This document shows, piece after piece, positions 28,291 to 36,836 of a stretch of DNA of 64,000 nucleotides; within the stretch, counting starts at the first letter, position 1; each line of letters begins with the position of its first letter. The stretch lies in contig BPKC01000001.1 in NCBI GenBank assembly GCA_026004935.1, forward strand, positions 2,243,381 to 2,307,380, read 5' to 3'. Position numbers and translations under genes: made by a program. Below the pieces are notes generated by a model that worked only from the letters and a program-made list of their open reading frames with translations, ran no database searches and was not told the DNA's origin. The DNA comes from Rhodothalassiaceae bacterium. GTDB taxonomy: Bacteria; Pseudomonadota; Alphaproteobacteria; Sphingomonadales; Rhodothalassiaceae.

Positions 28291-28374
28291 TCGGTCCTCC
28301 CCGAGGCGCTTCGGTTCGTGCAAACTTCAGCCTCTCAGGAACGGTTCGAATGAACAACGTGGTGAGAAATCACA
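27342..28374 (-). mobile_element. IS481-family insertion sequence with imperfect terminal inverted repeats
   Basis: The ends are defined by imperfect inverted repeats: TGTGGAGTCTCATGAGG then TTGTTCAT at the left (27342-27366), and TGTGATTTCTCACCACG then TTGTTCAT read inward from the right (28374 down to 28350). The element is about 1033 bp and holds one transposase gene. The flanks are TTTAGC at the left and GCTAGC at the right, so only TAGC is shared; IS481 elements often choose CTAG-like targets, and one flank may have mutated. The right end touches the stop codon of the flippase gene. Confidence 0.82.
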
Positions 28375-28375
28375 G

Positions 28376-29728
28376 CTAGCGCACGCTCGCAGCGAACGCG
28401 CGCCAGCTGGCGATCGGTAGAGTGAACGTCTCAGAGAGAAAATACGCGATCGCCAATGCCGCCATTGCACCTATTCCTCCGTATTGTGGAATAAGAGACG
28501 CGCCGAAAGCACCAAGTATGGCGATGCGTAGCAAATGTGTTGTGGCAACGAGTCTTTCTTTTTTTAGTCCTATCAAGACAACATCCCAAAAATAAATCAA
28601 GGCTGCTTGCCCAAGCATCGCCCCCCACATTGCCCGATATACGTTCCCTGTTCCAAAATCATTACCAACCCAAAAACGTAAAAGATCATCACCAAAGACC
28701 GCCACGAGACCTCCTACGCTAACAGCAATGGCCCATACCAGGAGCAGGTAACTTATTATGACGCGACGTAACCATTTGCGATCCCTTGTCCGGTTTGCAT
28801 CCAGCATCGCCGGCCATAGCGGATTGTTCAGCGTCGTAAGGATACCTATCATCATGCCGTGGACACGCATCATCAGACCGAAATGTGCGGCATCCTCAGG
28901 ATGTGTCTGTGCCCCGACCCAGAACACCAAAAATCCGCTACAGGCGGAGGCGGCGAAATTTATAATTGTAAATGAAAATCCAGTAGACAGGAGCCTCGGC
29001 ATCCATGGCCGCAATTGACGCCAAGCGAAATGTTCGGTGCCGTTCTCCCGACGTACACGGAGTGCCGACAGAACATCTCCGATTAGAGGGCCACCAACCA
29101 AGGCGAGCACAAAACCCGCCACGTGATGCCAGCAAAAACTTACCACCACCAGCAGACTGAAGGCAGTCAGCTGGCCGATTAACTGATACCAATTTACAAG
29201 ATAGAGTTGTAATCTTCCTATGAGAACCCCAGATGCCATGGATATGACCGTCCTCATCCATACGAGGCCGAGGAGCAGAGCGGCCGAAGACACCACTTCA
29301 GCGCGCGCAACGCCAAGAGATCCGGCTCTGGTCGTGTACCACAAGGTGATCGCTGCAGTGCAGATGAGCACGAGAAGGCCACCGAAGCCACCCGCTAGTA
29401 ACGTGGCCACTTTCAGCAATAGAAGAATACGCCTGCGACCAGCTCCGCGATCCGCAATGAAGCGCGCGATTGAATTATGCATCCCGAAATTGCCAAGTCC
29501 GACCCACTGCGCGAGCCCCATTAGCATAAGAAAGATACCAAAACGCTCCTCCCCAAGTCGCGAAAAGGCAAGTGGCATTGCGACCACATTGGTGGCAATT
29601 CCTGCAATTTTGCCCGCACCGCCAGATAGGATCCCGACGACAATGCCACGCCGATCCCGCTCCCGAATCCATCGCAAGACAAGTGGTATACCCACTTCCC
29701 GATCATCCTTTGCTGAGATATCAACCAT
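28376..29728 (-). CDS. Wzx-like polysaccharide flippase
   Basis: A 450-residue inner-membrane protein with about 12 predicted helices, of the MATE-like polysaccharide exporter superfamily. It would flip lipid-linked repeat units to the periplasm. The start GGAGKIAGIATNVVAMPLAF and GMHNSIARFIADRGAGRR resemble the first helix and loop of Wzx/RfbX proteins. ATG 29728 is preceded by AGG five bases away. The stop TAG is at 28376-28378, two bases outside the IS481 end, inside the target CTAG. It is therefore unclear whether the natural C-terminus is complete; the last helix appears present. Confidence 0.82.
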   Translation of the reverse strand: MVDISAKDDREVGIPLVLRWIRERDRRGIVVGILSGGAGKIAGIATNVVAMPLAFSRLGEERFGIFLMLMGLAQWVGLGNFGMHNSIARFIADRGAGRRRILLLLKVATLLAGGFGGLLVLICTAAITLWYTTRAGSLGVARAEVVSSAALLLGLVWMRTVISMASGVLIGRLQLYLVNWYQLIGQLTAFSLLVVVSFCWHHVAGFVLALVGGPLIGDVLSALRVRRENGTEHFAWRQLRPWMPRLLSTGFSFTIINFAASACSGFLVFWVGAQTHPEDAAHFGLMMRVHGMMIGILTTLNNPLWPAMLDANRTRDRKWLRRVIISYLLLVWAIAVSVGGLVAVFGDDLLRFWVGNDFGTGNVYRAMWGAMLGQAALIYFWDVVLIGLKKERLVATTHLLRIAILGAFGASLIPQYGGIGAMAALAIAYFLSETFTLPIASWRAFAASVR

Positions 29729-30113
29729 CGAACCTGGGCAAACCCGAAAAGCGGCGTTCTCTCCCGCTTCGCATCATTACCTTGATAATAAGAATTCTTT
29801 AATCAGTTAATCCTTCTCACAGATGGCCAAAGTCACAGCAACGTGTCGGATAAAAATAAAATGTTCCCCTCATCTATGATAAAATAAAAGGTCATATTCG
29901 TGTTTGAGAAAGATTGAGGCAACGTGGAGTGCAGTTGAATTCTCCGACCGAAGCATCCCCTCTCGTCAGCATCAAACGCCGCTGCTCGAATCTCCCGGTG
30001 TGCCCGCAGCAGATGGCACAGGATCTTCTGGACTCGGCGGGATCGACCCGCTAGACTGCACACTTGCGATTTATTGGCCTTCACGAAAGGCCGCGTCGCC
30101 ATACTGTTCATCC
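29729..30113. other. Intergenic region between two minus-strand polysaccharide genes
   Basis: About 385 bases separating the glycosyltransferase stop and the flippase start. I see no gene in it. The part at 29770-29930 is AT-rich and would be a reasonable place for a flippase promoter, but no pair of promoter boxes is strong enough to name. Confidence 0.4.
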
Positions 30114-31319
30114 TCATTCGGCTACATGTGTAAACAAGTGCGCACCAAGGCATTCTGCAAACTTCTCCTTGCCATGCCGGCTAATGAAGGCGTCAAATTG
30201 CCGTGTCCCTTCGAAACCTTTCAGACATTCCCGATTCAGTCGGCAGATACCCTCGGCAATGGCTATGGGATCACGTGTATCGACTGGTTCGCCCAACTGA
30301 TACCGACGTACCTCAGCTCCGAGGAGCATCTCTTGCTGCGTCAGAATCGGTTTGCGGAAGGCCGCCGCGAGCAAGAGAACGCCGCTTGAGCCCACATGAC
30401 CCAGATAGGGGGCGAGAACTACGTCGCAGGCGGAGATCTCCGCCTCGAGCTGTCGGCGGGGAAGAAAGCCACGCTCGAGGGACACGTCCAAGCCCGCTGA
30501 TCGAAGTATAGGCAACCGCTCCTCGATGAAAGAAAGCATTTCGCCCTCCCCGCAGAAGCGGAATTCGCTCGCCGCCGCAACATCCCGAGGTAGCAGCAGG
30601 AGCGCATCCAGAAGCGGGCGAATTCCTTTCCGCTCCTGCATGGAGCCAAAAAAAAGAAATCGCACCCTCCCACTCATGCGTGCTCCCCATGCCTGAGCTG
30701 CATCGCACGGAGCATCAAAAGGCTCTGGGAGAAGAATTACCTTTTTGCCCTGCGAGGAGTGGAGATCCATGTACTCCTTGAAATAGGGGTCCAGCGTAAA
30801 GAGGTTCTCGAACCACGGCTTCGCCAGTACCACTCTGAGCGCGTGTTCCTTGATACCCTCTCGAACCAAACCCAACCATCCAGCCCTTCGTTCGCGCCAG
30901 TGACTGCTGCCACGAAACAACAATCCCGAGACCCGAAAGGGCGGCAGGCTGCTGGTAGCCGCCGCCAAGAGAATATGATCGAGCGCTGCGAAAAAAACCT
31001 GCCGAGCATTGCAGCGCTGGGCCGCTCGCAAACCGAGCTGCCAACAGCGGCGATGCCGCTGAAAAAGTGTTGGCGCATTCATTGCATCGCGAATGTCTTT
31101 TTCGGGAAGCTCAACGAATTGGAATCTAGGCGACGTTTCCGCAAGCTCTTCTCCGAGTTGCGCGAACGCTCGTTCCCTGAGTTGTGCCGGCCCTGCGAAT
31201 ATGACCTGATCCGCCTTGTTCCAAGCCGTCAGATACTTTGCCAGTACAGCAACGTAATGAGCGCGGTGACCGCTTCCTGCCGTCTCGAAATATAGAACGG
31301 GCGAACCCGACACAACCAT
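30114..31319 (-). CDS. GT-B glycosyltransferase (GT4-like)
   Basis: A 401-residue glycosyltransferase. The N-terminal strand VLYFETAGSGHRAHYVAVLA has a glycine-rich acceptor loop; the C-terminal domain has VRFLFFGSMQERKGIRPLLDAL, FRFCGEGEM and CDVVLAPYLGHVGSSGVLLLAAA, where the last phrase corresponds to the nucleotide-sugar binding region of GT4 enzymes, although the usual E-x7-E is replaced by a GSSG loop. The ATG overlaps the preceding wzz stop by one base (TGATG), showing translational coupling in a wzi-wzz-GT operon. Substrate unknown. Confidence 0.82.
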   Translation of the reverse strand: MVVSGSPVLYFETAGSGHRAHYVAVLAKYLTAWNKADQVIFAGPAQLRERAFAQLGEELAETSPRFQFVELPEKDIRDAMNAPTLFQRHRRCWQLGLRAAQRCNARQVFFAALDHILLAAATSSLPPFRVSGLLFRGSSHWRERRAGWLGLVREGIKEHALRVVLAKPWFENLFTLDPYFKEYMDLHSSQGKKVILLPEPFDAPCDAAQAWGARMSGRVRFLFFGSMQERKGIRPLLDALLLLPRDVAAASEFRFCGEGEMLSFIEERLPILRSAGLDVSLERGFLPRRQLEAEISACDVVLAPYLGHVGSSGVLLLAAAFRKPILTQQEMLLGAEVRRYQLGEPVDTRDPIAIAEGICRLNRECLKGFEGTRQFDAFISRHGKEKFAECLGAHLFTHVAE

Positions 31320-32354
31320 CAGCTCCCTGACGCTCCGTTGCGAACCAAAATGATCACCCCACTCGTCAGCAAACCTAGAAGAACGGCCAGCGCAAGAACG
31401 AGCTTTCTCTTCGGCTCCGCCGGATCTTGCGGCACCTTGGCGGGGTCGACGATGCGGAAGGCGTATTCCGGGCGGGCCCTGGCGGTGGCGACCCGCTGCA
31501 GCTGGCTCTGGATCAGGTCGAAGATGGCGTTCTTGAGCTGCATGTCGGTGGTGCGATCGGCCTCATGCTCCAGAAAACGGATCACGGCCTCTGCCTCCGC
31601 GATCGTCCGCTGCCGGATCTCCTCGTTCGCCATGGCCACATAGGCGTTGGCCCAGCGGGCGGCCAGCTCCGGCTTGCGGTGTTGCATCGACACGCTCACC
31701 AGCCCCGTCTTCAGATCCTCGGAGATCGAGCGCACATCCTCGTCGAATTTCTCGTACGCCTCGGCCATGGTCGGCGCGGAGCCGCTGCGCGGCTTGTAGC
31801 CCTCGTCTCCCGAGATCGCGGCCAGCGCGCTCTTGACCGTGCGCTTGATGCGCGTGGTGACCGGCGGCTCCGGGATCCAGTCGCCCTTCTCCGCCTCCCA
31901 GAGCTCCGGGAACAGCTCCGGCATCACCTGGTAGCGCTCGATGAAGCGTTCGGCGAGCTCGCGCGAGCGCAGCACGCCCAGATATTCTTCCTTGTTGCCG
32001 CCGCCACCCAGATTGATGCCCGGCGAGCGACGCCAGGCCGCCGAACCTGCTTGCGAGCGAAGAGGCCGCGCCCGCCTCCTCCTCCACCGGCTGGATCACG
32101 ACGGTCGCGCGATACTCCGGCGTCTTGAACAGCGCATAGGCAAGCCCCAGCAGGAAGGAGACGCCGACGCACCAGGCGATCAGCCGCCTGTTCTCGCGAA
32201 TCAGGGCGACGATGTCGGCAAGCGTGATGACGTCCTCGTCCGGCACGGCGACGGGCGCGGGACCGGCAGCCGCCCCTGCACCGGAGCCCGCCGCTGCGCC
32301 CGCCGGCGCCTCCGCCCTCCGCCGTTCCGACGCGCTCACGTCCACCTCGCTCAC
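31319..32354 (-). pseudogene. wzz: Chain-length determinant (Wzz-like) split by a +1 frameshift
   Basis: Wzz proteins are inner-membrane co-polymerases that set polysaccharide length. The N-terminal half has DEDVITLADIVALIRENRRL, a helix LIAWCVGVSFLLGLAYALF and PEYRATVVIQPVEEE, as in the Wzz domain. The C-terminal half, in another frame, has a coiled-coil region, YAFRIVDPAKVPQDPAEPKR (the conserved P-x2-P-x4-P-K/R motif) and the second helix LVLALAVLLGLLTSGVIIL. The frame shifts at about 32019-32022, where GGGC should be GGC to read LAGINLGGGG. GTG 32354 has GGGAG six bases upstream; ATG 32423 inside wzi is an alternative. Otherwise it is complete, so a sequencing error or very recent mutation are both possible. 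Confidence 0.85.
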
Positions 32355-32404
32355 GCCCGTCTCCCTCGTCTCGGCCGAGAGTTCCGCTGCCCGGTGTCGC
32401 ACAG

Positions 32405-34003
32405 CTAAAACCCGTAGCTCCATCCGATCTCGATGCGACCCTTCGTCGGCGAGCGGCCGGGGGTGTTCGGCGCGTCATCGGCGATCCCCGCCTCCAGCCG
32501 GAACCGGCCGAAGCGCTCCGTCGGCCAGATCACCCGCGTCTCCAGCATGTTGATCTTCTCGTGATTCGCGCTCACCAGATGAGCCCGGAACAGGCCGCCC
32601 TGCTCGGGATCGGGCCTGTTGATTCCCGCATAGCGGTAGATGAGCTCGAAACTCGGCCCCTTGTCCAGCTGCAGCATGAGGCGGCCCGTCACCTGCAGAC
32701 TGTTGAAGTCGAGCGAGGGCCCCAGCACCCGCCGCCGGTAGGTCGACCCGTCCCGGAAGATGCTGTTCTGGAACAGCAGCCCGCCCTTCGATGTCTTGTG
32801 GATGAAGGTGCTGCGGTCCACCACCGTGTCCGCCGACTCCCCCATGATCCGCCACTGGCCGCCGCCCAGCCACTCGGTGCGGCCGGTCAGCGAAATGCCG
32901 TAGAGGGCACCCGTGTCCTCGGCCTGATCCTCCCACACCTGCTGGGTATAGGCCGACCAGGCGAGGTCGCCGATGGTGCCGTGGAAGGTGACGTCCCAGC
33001 CCGACTGGGCATCGCCCGGATCGCGGTTGAGGCGGTCGATGCGCGTGTTCGTCTGGTTCGGAAACGGCAGCAGCGCCTTCCTGATGTTCGTGAAGCTGCA
33101 GGGGCGGCCCTTGCCGCAGAACTGCACCATGTAGGTGAGGCCCCAGCTCATCCAGCTCGTCGGCGCAAAATCGACGCGATACCCGGCAAGCCAGGGATGC
33201 GCGAAATCGTTCCTCAGCCTGCTCTTGCGTCCGGCGAAGACGCGCAGGTTCCACGGCCCGATCCAGCGCAGCCAGCGGCTCTCGAAGGGCTTCGGCTCGA
33301 GCCTGCCGAGCCCGACCACCGCCATCGGCCGGGCGTTGTTGGACAGCTGCATCGCCGCATCCCACCCCGGCCCCCACCACTGCTCGACGCGCCCGCCGAA
33401 CAGCATCCAGTTGCCCAGCGCCACCGCGCCGTAGGAACCGTCGAGGTTGATGTCATGGGGATCGACGGGATCATCCCGGAAATTGACGGCCAGCCGCGCA
33501 TAGGCGCTCGCCCAGTGGCGCTCCACCGCGACCCTGCTGTCGAAGTCGCCCCGCGCGCCGCCGCCGAAGTCCCGCACGAGCCGCGCGCGGTTGGTGCCCA
33601 TGGCCTCGGCCGAGGCCTTCGGCCGGCGGAAGTCCGCCCGCTTCGGCATCTTCGCGCGCACGCGCGCGATCGCCGCCATCACATGGGGCGGATAGGCCTG
33701 CCCCTGCGCCCGCGCCAGCGCGCCCGAGATCGCGGCCCAGGGAATGGGCCAGGTCGTCACGCTGCCGGGGATGATCCCGTATTCCTTCAGCGTCGTGATG
33801 TCGTTCTTGAGCTGGATGTCGTTTACCGGCGCCCAGGGCTCCGCGCGGGCCGGCCGCGGCGACACGGTCGCCCCTCCCGCCACCGCGACCAGCGCCAGCG
33901 CGAGCACCGCCCCGCACGCAAGGCGCCGCATTCCGATGTTCCGGACCCCGCTGTCCGCCACGCCCATCCCCTTGCCTGTGCACGACTCGTCCGTCCAGCG
34001 CAT
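32405..34003 (-). CDS. Wzi-like capsule assembly outer-membrane protein
   Basis: A 532-residue secreted protein of the capsule assembly Wzi family, a beta-barrel that tethers capsular polysaccharide at the outer surface. The signal peptide hydrophobic core is LACGAVLALALVAVAGG with cleavage expected near RPARAEP. After that come alternating strands with phrases such as GNWMLFGGRVEQWWGPGWD, GPWNLRVFAGRKSR and a terminal aromatic residue (GWSYGF) typical of outer-membrane barrels. ATG 34003 has AGGAGAGG six bases upstream; it leaves a 24-residue tail before the signal core, so ATG 33931 is an alternative. It heads the wzi-wzz-GT operon. Confidence 0.87.
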   Translation of the reverse strand: MRWTDESCTGKGMGVADSGVRNIGMRRLACGAVLALALVAVAGGATVSPRPARAEPWAPVNDIQLKNDITTLKEYGIIPGSVTTWPIPWAAISGALARAQGQAYPPHVMAAIARVRAKMPKRADFRRPKASAEAMGTNRARLVRDFGGGARGDFDSRVAVERHWASAYARLAVNFRDDPVDPHDINLDGSYGAVALGNWMLFGGRVEQWWGPGWDAAMQLSNNARPMAVVGLGRLEPKPFESRWLRWIGPWNLRVFAGRKSRLRNDFAHPWLAGYRVDFAPTSWMSWGLTYMVQFCGKGRPCSFTNIRKALLPFPNQTNTRIDRLNRDPGDAQSGWDVTFHGTIGDLAWSAYTQQVWEDQAEDTGALYGISLTGRTEWLGGGQWRIMGESADTVVDRSTFIHKTSKGGLLFQNSIFRDGSTYRRRVLGPSLDFNSLQVTGRLMLQLDKGPSFELIYRYAGINRPDPEQGGLFRAHLVSANHEKINMLETRVIWPTERFGRFRLEAGIADDAPNTPGRSPTKGRIEIGWSYGF

Positions 34004-34135
34004 GCGCCGCCTCTCCTAGCCGAAGCCAGCCGCCCGGGACAAGACTGCTGTAGGCCGCAATGTGACGGAATAGGGGCGTCGCCTGGCGAAAGCCCGGCTC
34101 GGCGGCGACCGCCCATGCCGAATCTGAGGCAGACC

Positions 34136-35158
34136 CTAGCGGCCCGTCTCGATCCGGCTGTCGGGGTGAAAGGAGGCGAAGGCGAAGGCGAAATCGAGAC
34201 CGTAGGGGACGGGTTCGCGCGTGCCGTCGGCGCGCAGCCGCTCCACCATCACGTCCCCCCAGACGTCAGAAGGCTTCCCGCTCTCCTCCGGCAGAGGCGC
34301 CCGGAAGATCGAGCGCGCGCCGGGTCGCCAGGTGATCACCAGACCATCTTCGGTCGTGATCCGCCCCTTCCGCCGCACGAGGTCCAGCGCCCAGGCCCGG
34401 TCGCCGACGCTGACCACGAGACTCATCGCCGGCACCTCGCGCGGCAGCCGGCGCACCGGGAACCAGGGCGCGGGCGACCTGTCGTAACCGGCATAGGGCG
34501 GACTGCGGTAGTCGTACCAGGGATAGGGCGGAGAGAGCACCTCGCCATCCGGGTGCTCGGCCCTGAAGCGCGCGAAGCTCATGATCCGCGCCGGCAGCCG
34601 CTCGAGGTGGTCGCCCGCGAAGCGGCCGACGAGACCGCGGCCGGTGAACTGCTGCCAGAAGGTTTCGGTCGTCCGGTCGTACATCACGAGATCGGAGTTG
34701 CGCAGACGCCCGGTCGTGCCGAAGGTGGCAACCGCCCCGTCCGGCAGCACGCGGCGGAAAACGATCGCCGCATTGCACAGCGGGCAGTAGGTGACCGCGA
34801 CCGGCAGCTCCCCCAGCCGGTCGTTCGCGATCTCGTGGCGGGCCAGAATCGCGAGCGGATAGGCCCGGGCGCGGCCCGCATGCACGAAGGCGATCACCGG
34901 GTCGCTGGCCGACAGGTGCAGCCGCGGGCGGGCGACGGGGTCGAACCGCGGCTCGTCGACGCTGCGGATCCCGTCACGCGGCGGCCCGCCCGAGACGATG
35001 GATTCCAGCGGCACCACGGCGCGGGAAAAATCGGTCTTCGGGAATTCCCGACGCAGGGCTTCCGGCGCGCCATCGCCGCTGGCGGGCGCCGCCCGTATCA
35101 GCGTCGCCGCGAGCAGGGCCGTGATGACGAGTGCCATGCGCGTCATGGCGGCGATCAT
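34136..35158 (-). CDS. DUF3179 domain protein, secreted
   Basis: A 340-residue protein with an N-terminal signal peptide (ALVITALLAATLIRAAPASG). The DUF3179 hallmark is VTYCPLCNAAIVFRR, a CPLC motif near residue 125, followed by FGTTGRLRNSDLVMYDR and TETFWQQFTGRG. The family has no firmly established biochemical role that I know of; the CxxC suggests redox chemistry or metal binding in the periplasm. The start is uncertain: ATGs at 35158, 35146 and 35137 are in frame and none has a clear binding site. It lies between the capsule locus and the transporters without obvious operon links. Confidence 0.88.
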   Translation of the reverse strand: MIAAMTRMALVITALLAATLIRAAPASGDGAPEALRREFPKTDFSRAVVPLESIVSGGPPRDGIRSVDEPRFDPVARPRLHLSASDPVIAFVHAGRARAYPLAILARHEIANDRLGELPVAVTYCPLCNAAIVFRRVLPDGAVATFGTTGRLRNSDLVMYDRTTETFWQQFTGRGLVGRFAGDHLERLPARIMSFARFRAEHPDGEVLSPPYPWYDYRSPPYAGYDRSPAPWFPVRRLPREVPAMSLVVSVGDRAWALDLVRRKGRITTEDGLVITWRPGARSIFRAPLPEESGKPSDVWGDVMVERLRADGTREPVPYGLDFAFAFASFHPDSRIETGR

Positions 35159-35228
35159 AGCAGGCCGGCGCGCATCCGCGTCTTCACAATCCGCTCACGG
35201 ATGCTGACGATTGCGCGAGCGCGCGGCC

Positions 35229-36635
35229 CTAGCCCAGCACGAGGCCCGCCGCCAGCAGGACCATGATCGCAAGCGGCACCCAGGTCTTGAGCGCTAGGCG
35301 CAGCAGGCGCACGAGCGGGGCCGGATCGCCGGGGAAGACCGCGGCAAGCGCGGGCGCGGCGATGATCCGCCCCGCGAACCAGGAGATCAGCAGCGCGCCT
35401 GCCGGCAGCACCAGCTTGTCGACGCCCAGCGTGATGAGATCGAACGCCGTGAACGCCGCGAACGGCCCGCCGAGAAATCCCAGGGGATGGACGTCCCGTG
35501 CGAAGCTGAAGCTTGCGACGGTAACGAGCCCCAGCAGCCAGGAGATGCCGGCGGCCAGCAGCGTGGCCCGCAGCCGGCTCGCGCCGCGCTCGATCCGCCA
35601 GGCGACGAAGGGCTCGTAGAGGGCGACGGCGCTGGTGAGAGCGGCGAGAAACAGAAACAGGAAGAAGGCGCCGCCTATGATCGCGCCCGCCGGCATCGCA
35701 TGAAAGGCGATGGGAAGCGTGATGAAGATCAGCGCCGGCCCCGCCGCGGGATCGAGGCCGTGGGCGAAGACGATCGGGAAGACGGCAAGCCCCGCCAGAA
35801 GCGCGACCGCCGTATCGGCGCCCGCGACGGCGACCGAGGCGCGCAGGGGCGAGGCGCGCTCCGGCAGATAGGCGCCGTAGGTCATCATCCCGCCGATGCC
35901 GACGGAGAGCGTAAAGAAAGCCTGGCCGAGGGCGGCAAGGGCGACGCGGCCGTCGAGCTTCGTCCAGTCCGCGGCAAAGAGCCAGTCCAGCGCCCTGCCG
36001 CCCGCTCCCGCCGCCAGCGCGTAGACCACGACGATCACGAGCAGCACCGCCATCAGCGGCGCCATGACGCGCATGCTGCGCTCGATCCCGCGCCGCACGC
36101 CGCCGGCCACGATCGCGACGGTCGCGATGATGAAGAGAAGCTGCAGCGCGAGCATGCCGGACGGGTCGCCTTCGAGCGCCTGCTGATGGGCGAGGGCGGA
36201 AGCGGCATCGGCGAAGGCGGCAAATCCCGTCGCGGCCTCGGCCGCGAACAGGATCGTCCAGCCGCCGATCACGGAGTAGAAGCTCATGATAACCAGACTC
36301 ATGACGACGCCGACGACCCCGGCCGCGCGCCAGAATCCGCTGCGCGCCCCGAATTCGGCGGCCTGACGCGCGAGCGCATGGGGCGGGCTCGCCCGCCCGC
36401 GCCGGCCGATTGCGACCTCGGCCACCAGGATCGGCAGCGCGACGAGCGCAAGAAACACGAGATACAGCAGCACGAAGACGGCGCCGCCGTTGGCTCCGGC
36501 GAGATAAGGGAACTTCCAGACGTTGCCGAGGCCGACGGCCGCCCCCACCGCCACCATCACGAATCCGAGGGCCGAGCCGAAGCGGCCCGGACCCGCGCCT
36601 CGAGGCGGCGCCCCGTCTTCCTGACAATGCGCCAT
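35229..36635 (-). CDS. Sodium-dependent transporter, NSS/SNF family
   Basis: An inner-membrane sodium:amino-acid or amine symporter of the neurotransmitter:sodium symporter family, 468 residues with about 11 to 12 helices. The first helix has the family motif GAAVGLGNVWKFPYLAGANG, where unwound glycines bind sodium and substrate; helix 6 has FFTLSVGIGGMMTYGAYL. ATG 36635 has GGAGGGGAGAG immediately upstream; the frame is open 28 codons further but that part is Arg/Gly-rich and unlike protein. It is divergent from the AGCS symporter with a 200-bp gap. Confidence 0.92.
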   Translation of the reverse strand: MAHCQEDGAPPRGAGPGRFGSALGFVMVAVGAAVGLGNVWKFPYLAGANGGAVFVLLYLVFLALVALPILVAEVAIGRRGRASPPHALARQAAEFGARSGFWRAAGVVGVVMSLVIMSFYSVIGGWTILFAAEAATGFAAFADAASALAHQQALEGDPSGMLALQLLFIIATVAIVAGGVRRGIERSMRVMAPLMAVLLVIVVVYALAAGAGGRALDWLFAADWTKLDGRVALAALGQAFFTLSVGIGGMMTYGAYLPERASPLRASVAVAGADTAVALLAGLAVFPIVFAHGLDPAAGPALIFITLPIAFHAMPAGAIIGGAFFLFLFLAALTSAVALYEPFVAWRIERGASRLRATLLAAGISWLLGLVTVASFSFARDVHPLGFLGGPFAAFTAFDLITLGVDKLVLPAGALLISWFAGRIIAAPALAAVFPGDPAPLVRLLRLALKTWVPLAIMVLLAAGLVLG

Positions 36636-36836
36636 CTCTCCCCTCCCTCCCCGCGTGCGGCACCCGCCCGGGCGGACCGCAGCCCGCGCTTGTCCTTGAT
36701 GCGCATGCGTTCTTGCCATCGCGCCCCGTCTTCAGGCAAGCTCGCGCGCCGTTGCGACACCGGCTTCATCCTTTCGATGCTGCGGGCGGACACGCGCCCG
36801 CGGGCCGTGCGGAAAGACGGGGAGGAAAGGCGGCAG

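Noticed and set aside
32561-35266. Very long open frame (901 codons) on the plus strand opposite wzi and the DUF3179 gene
   Set aside because: Arg/Pro/His-rich translation without any domain, exactly opposite genes with clear families; a high-GC antisense artefact.
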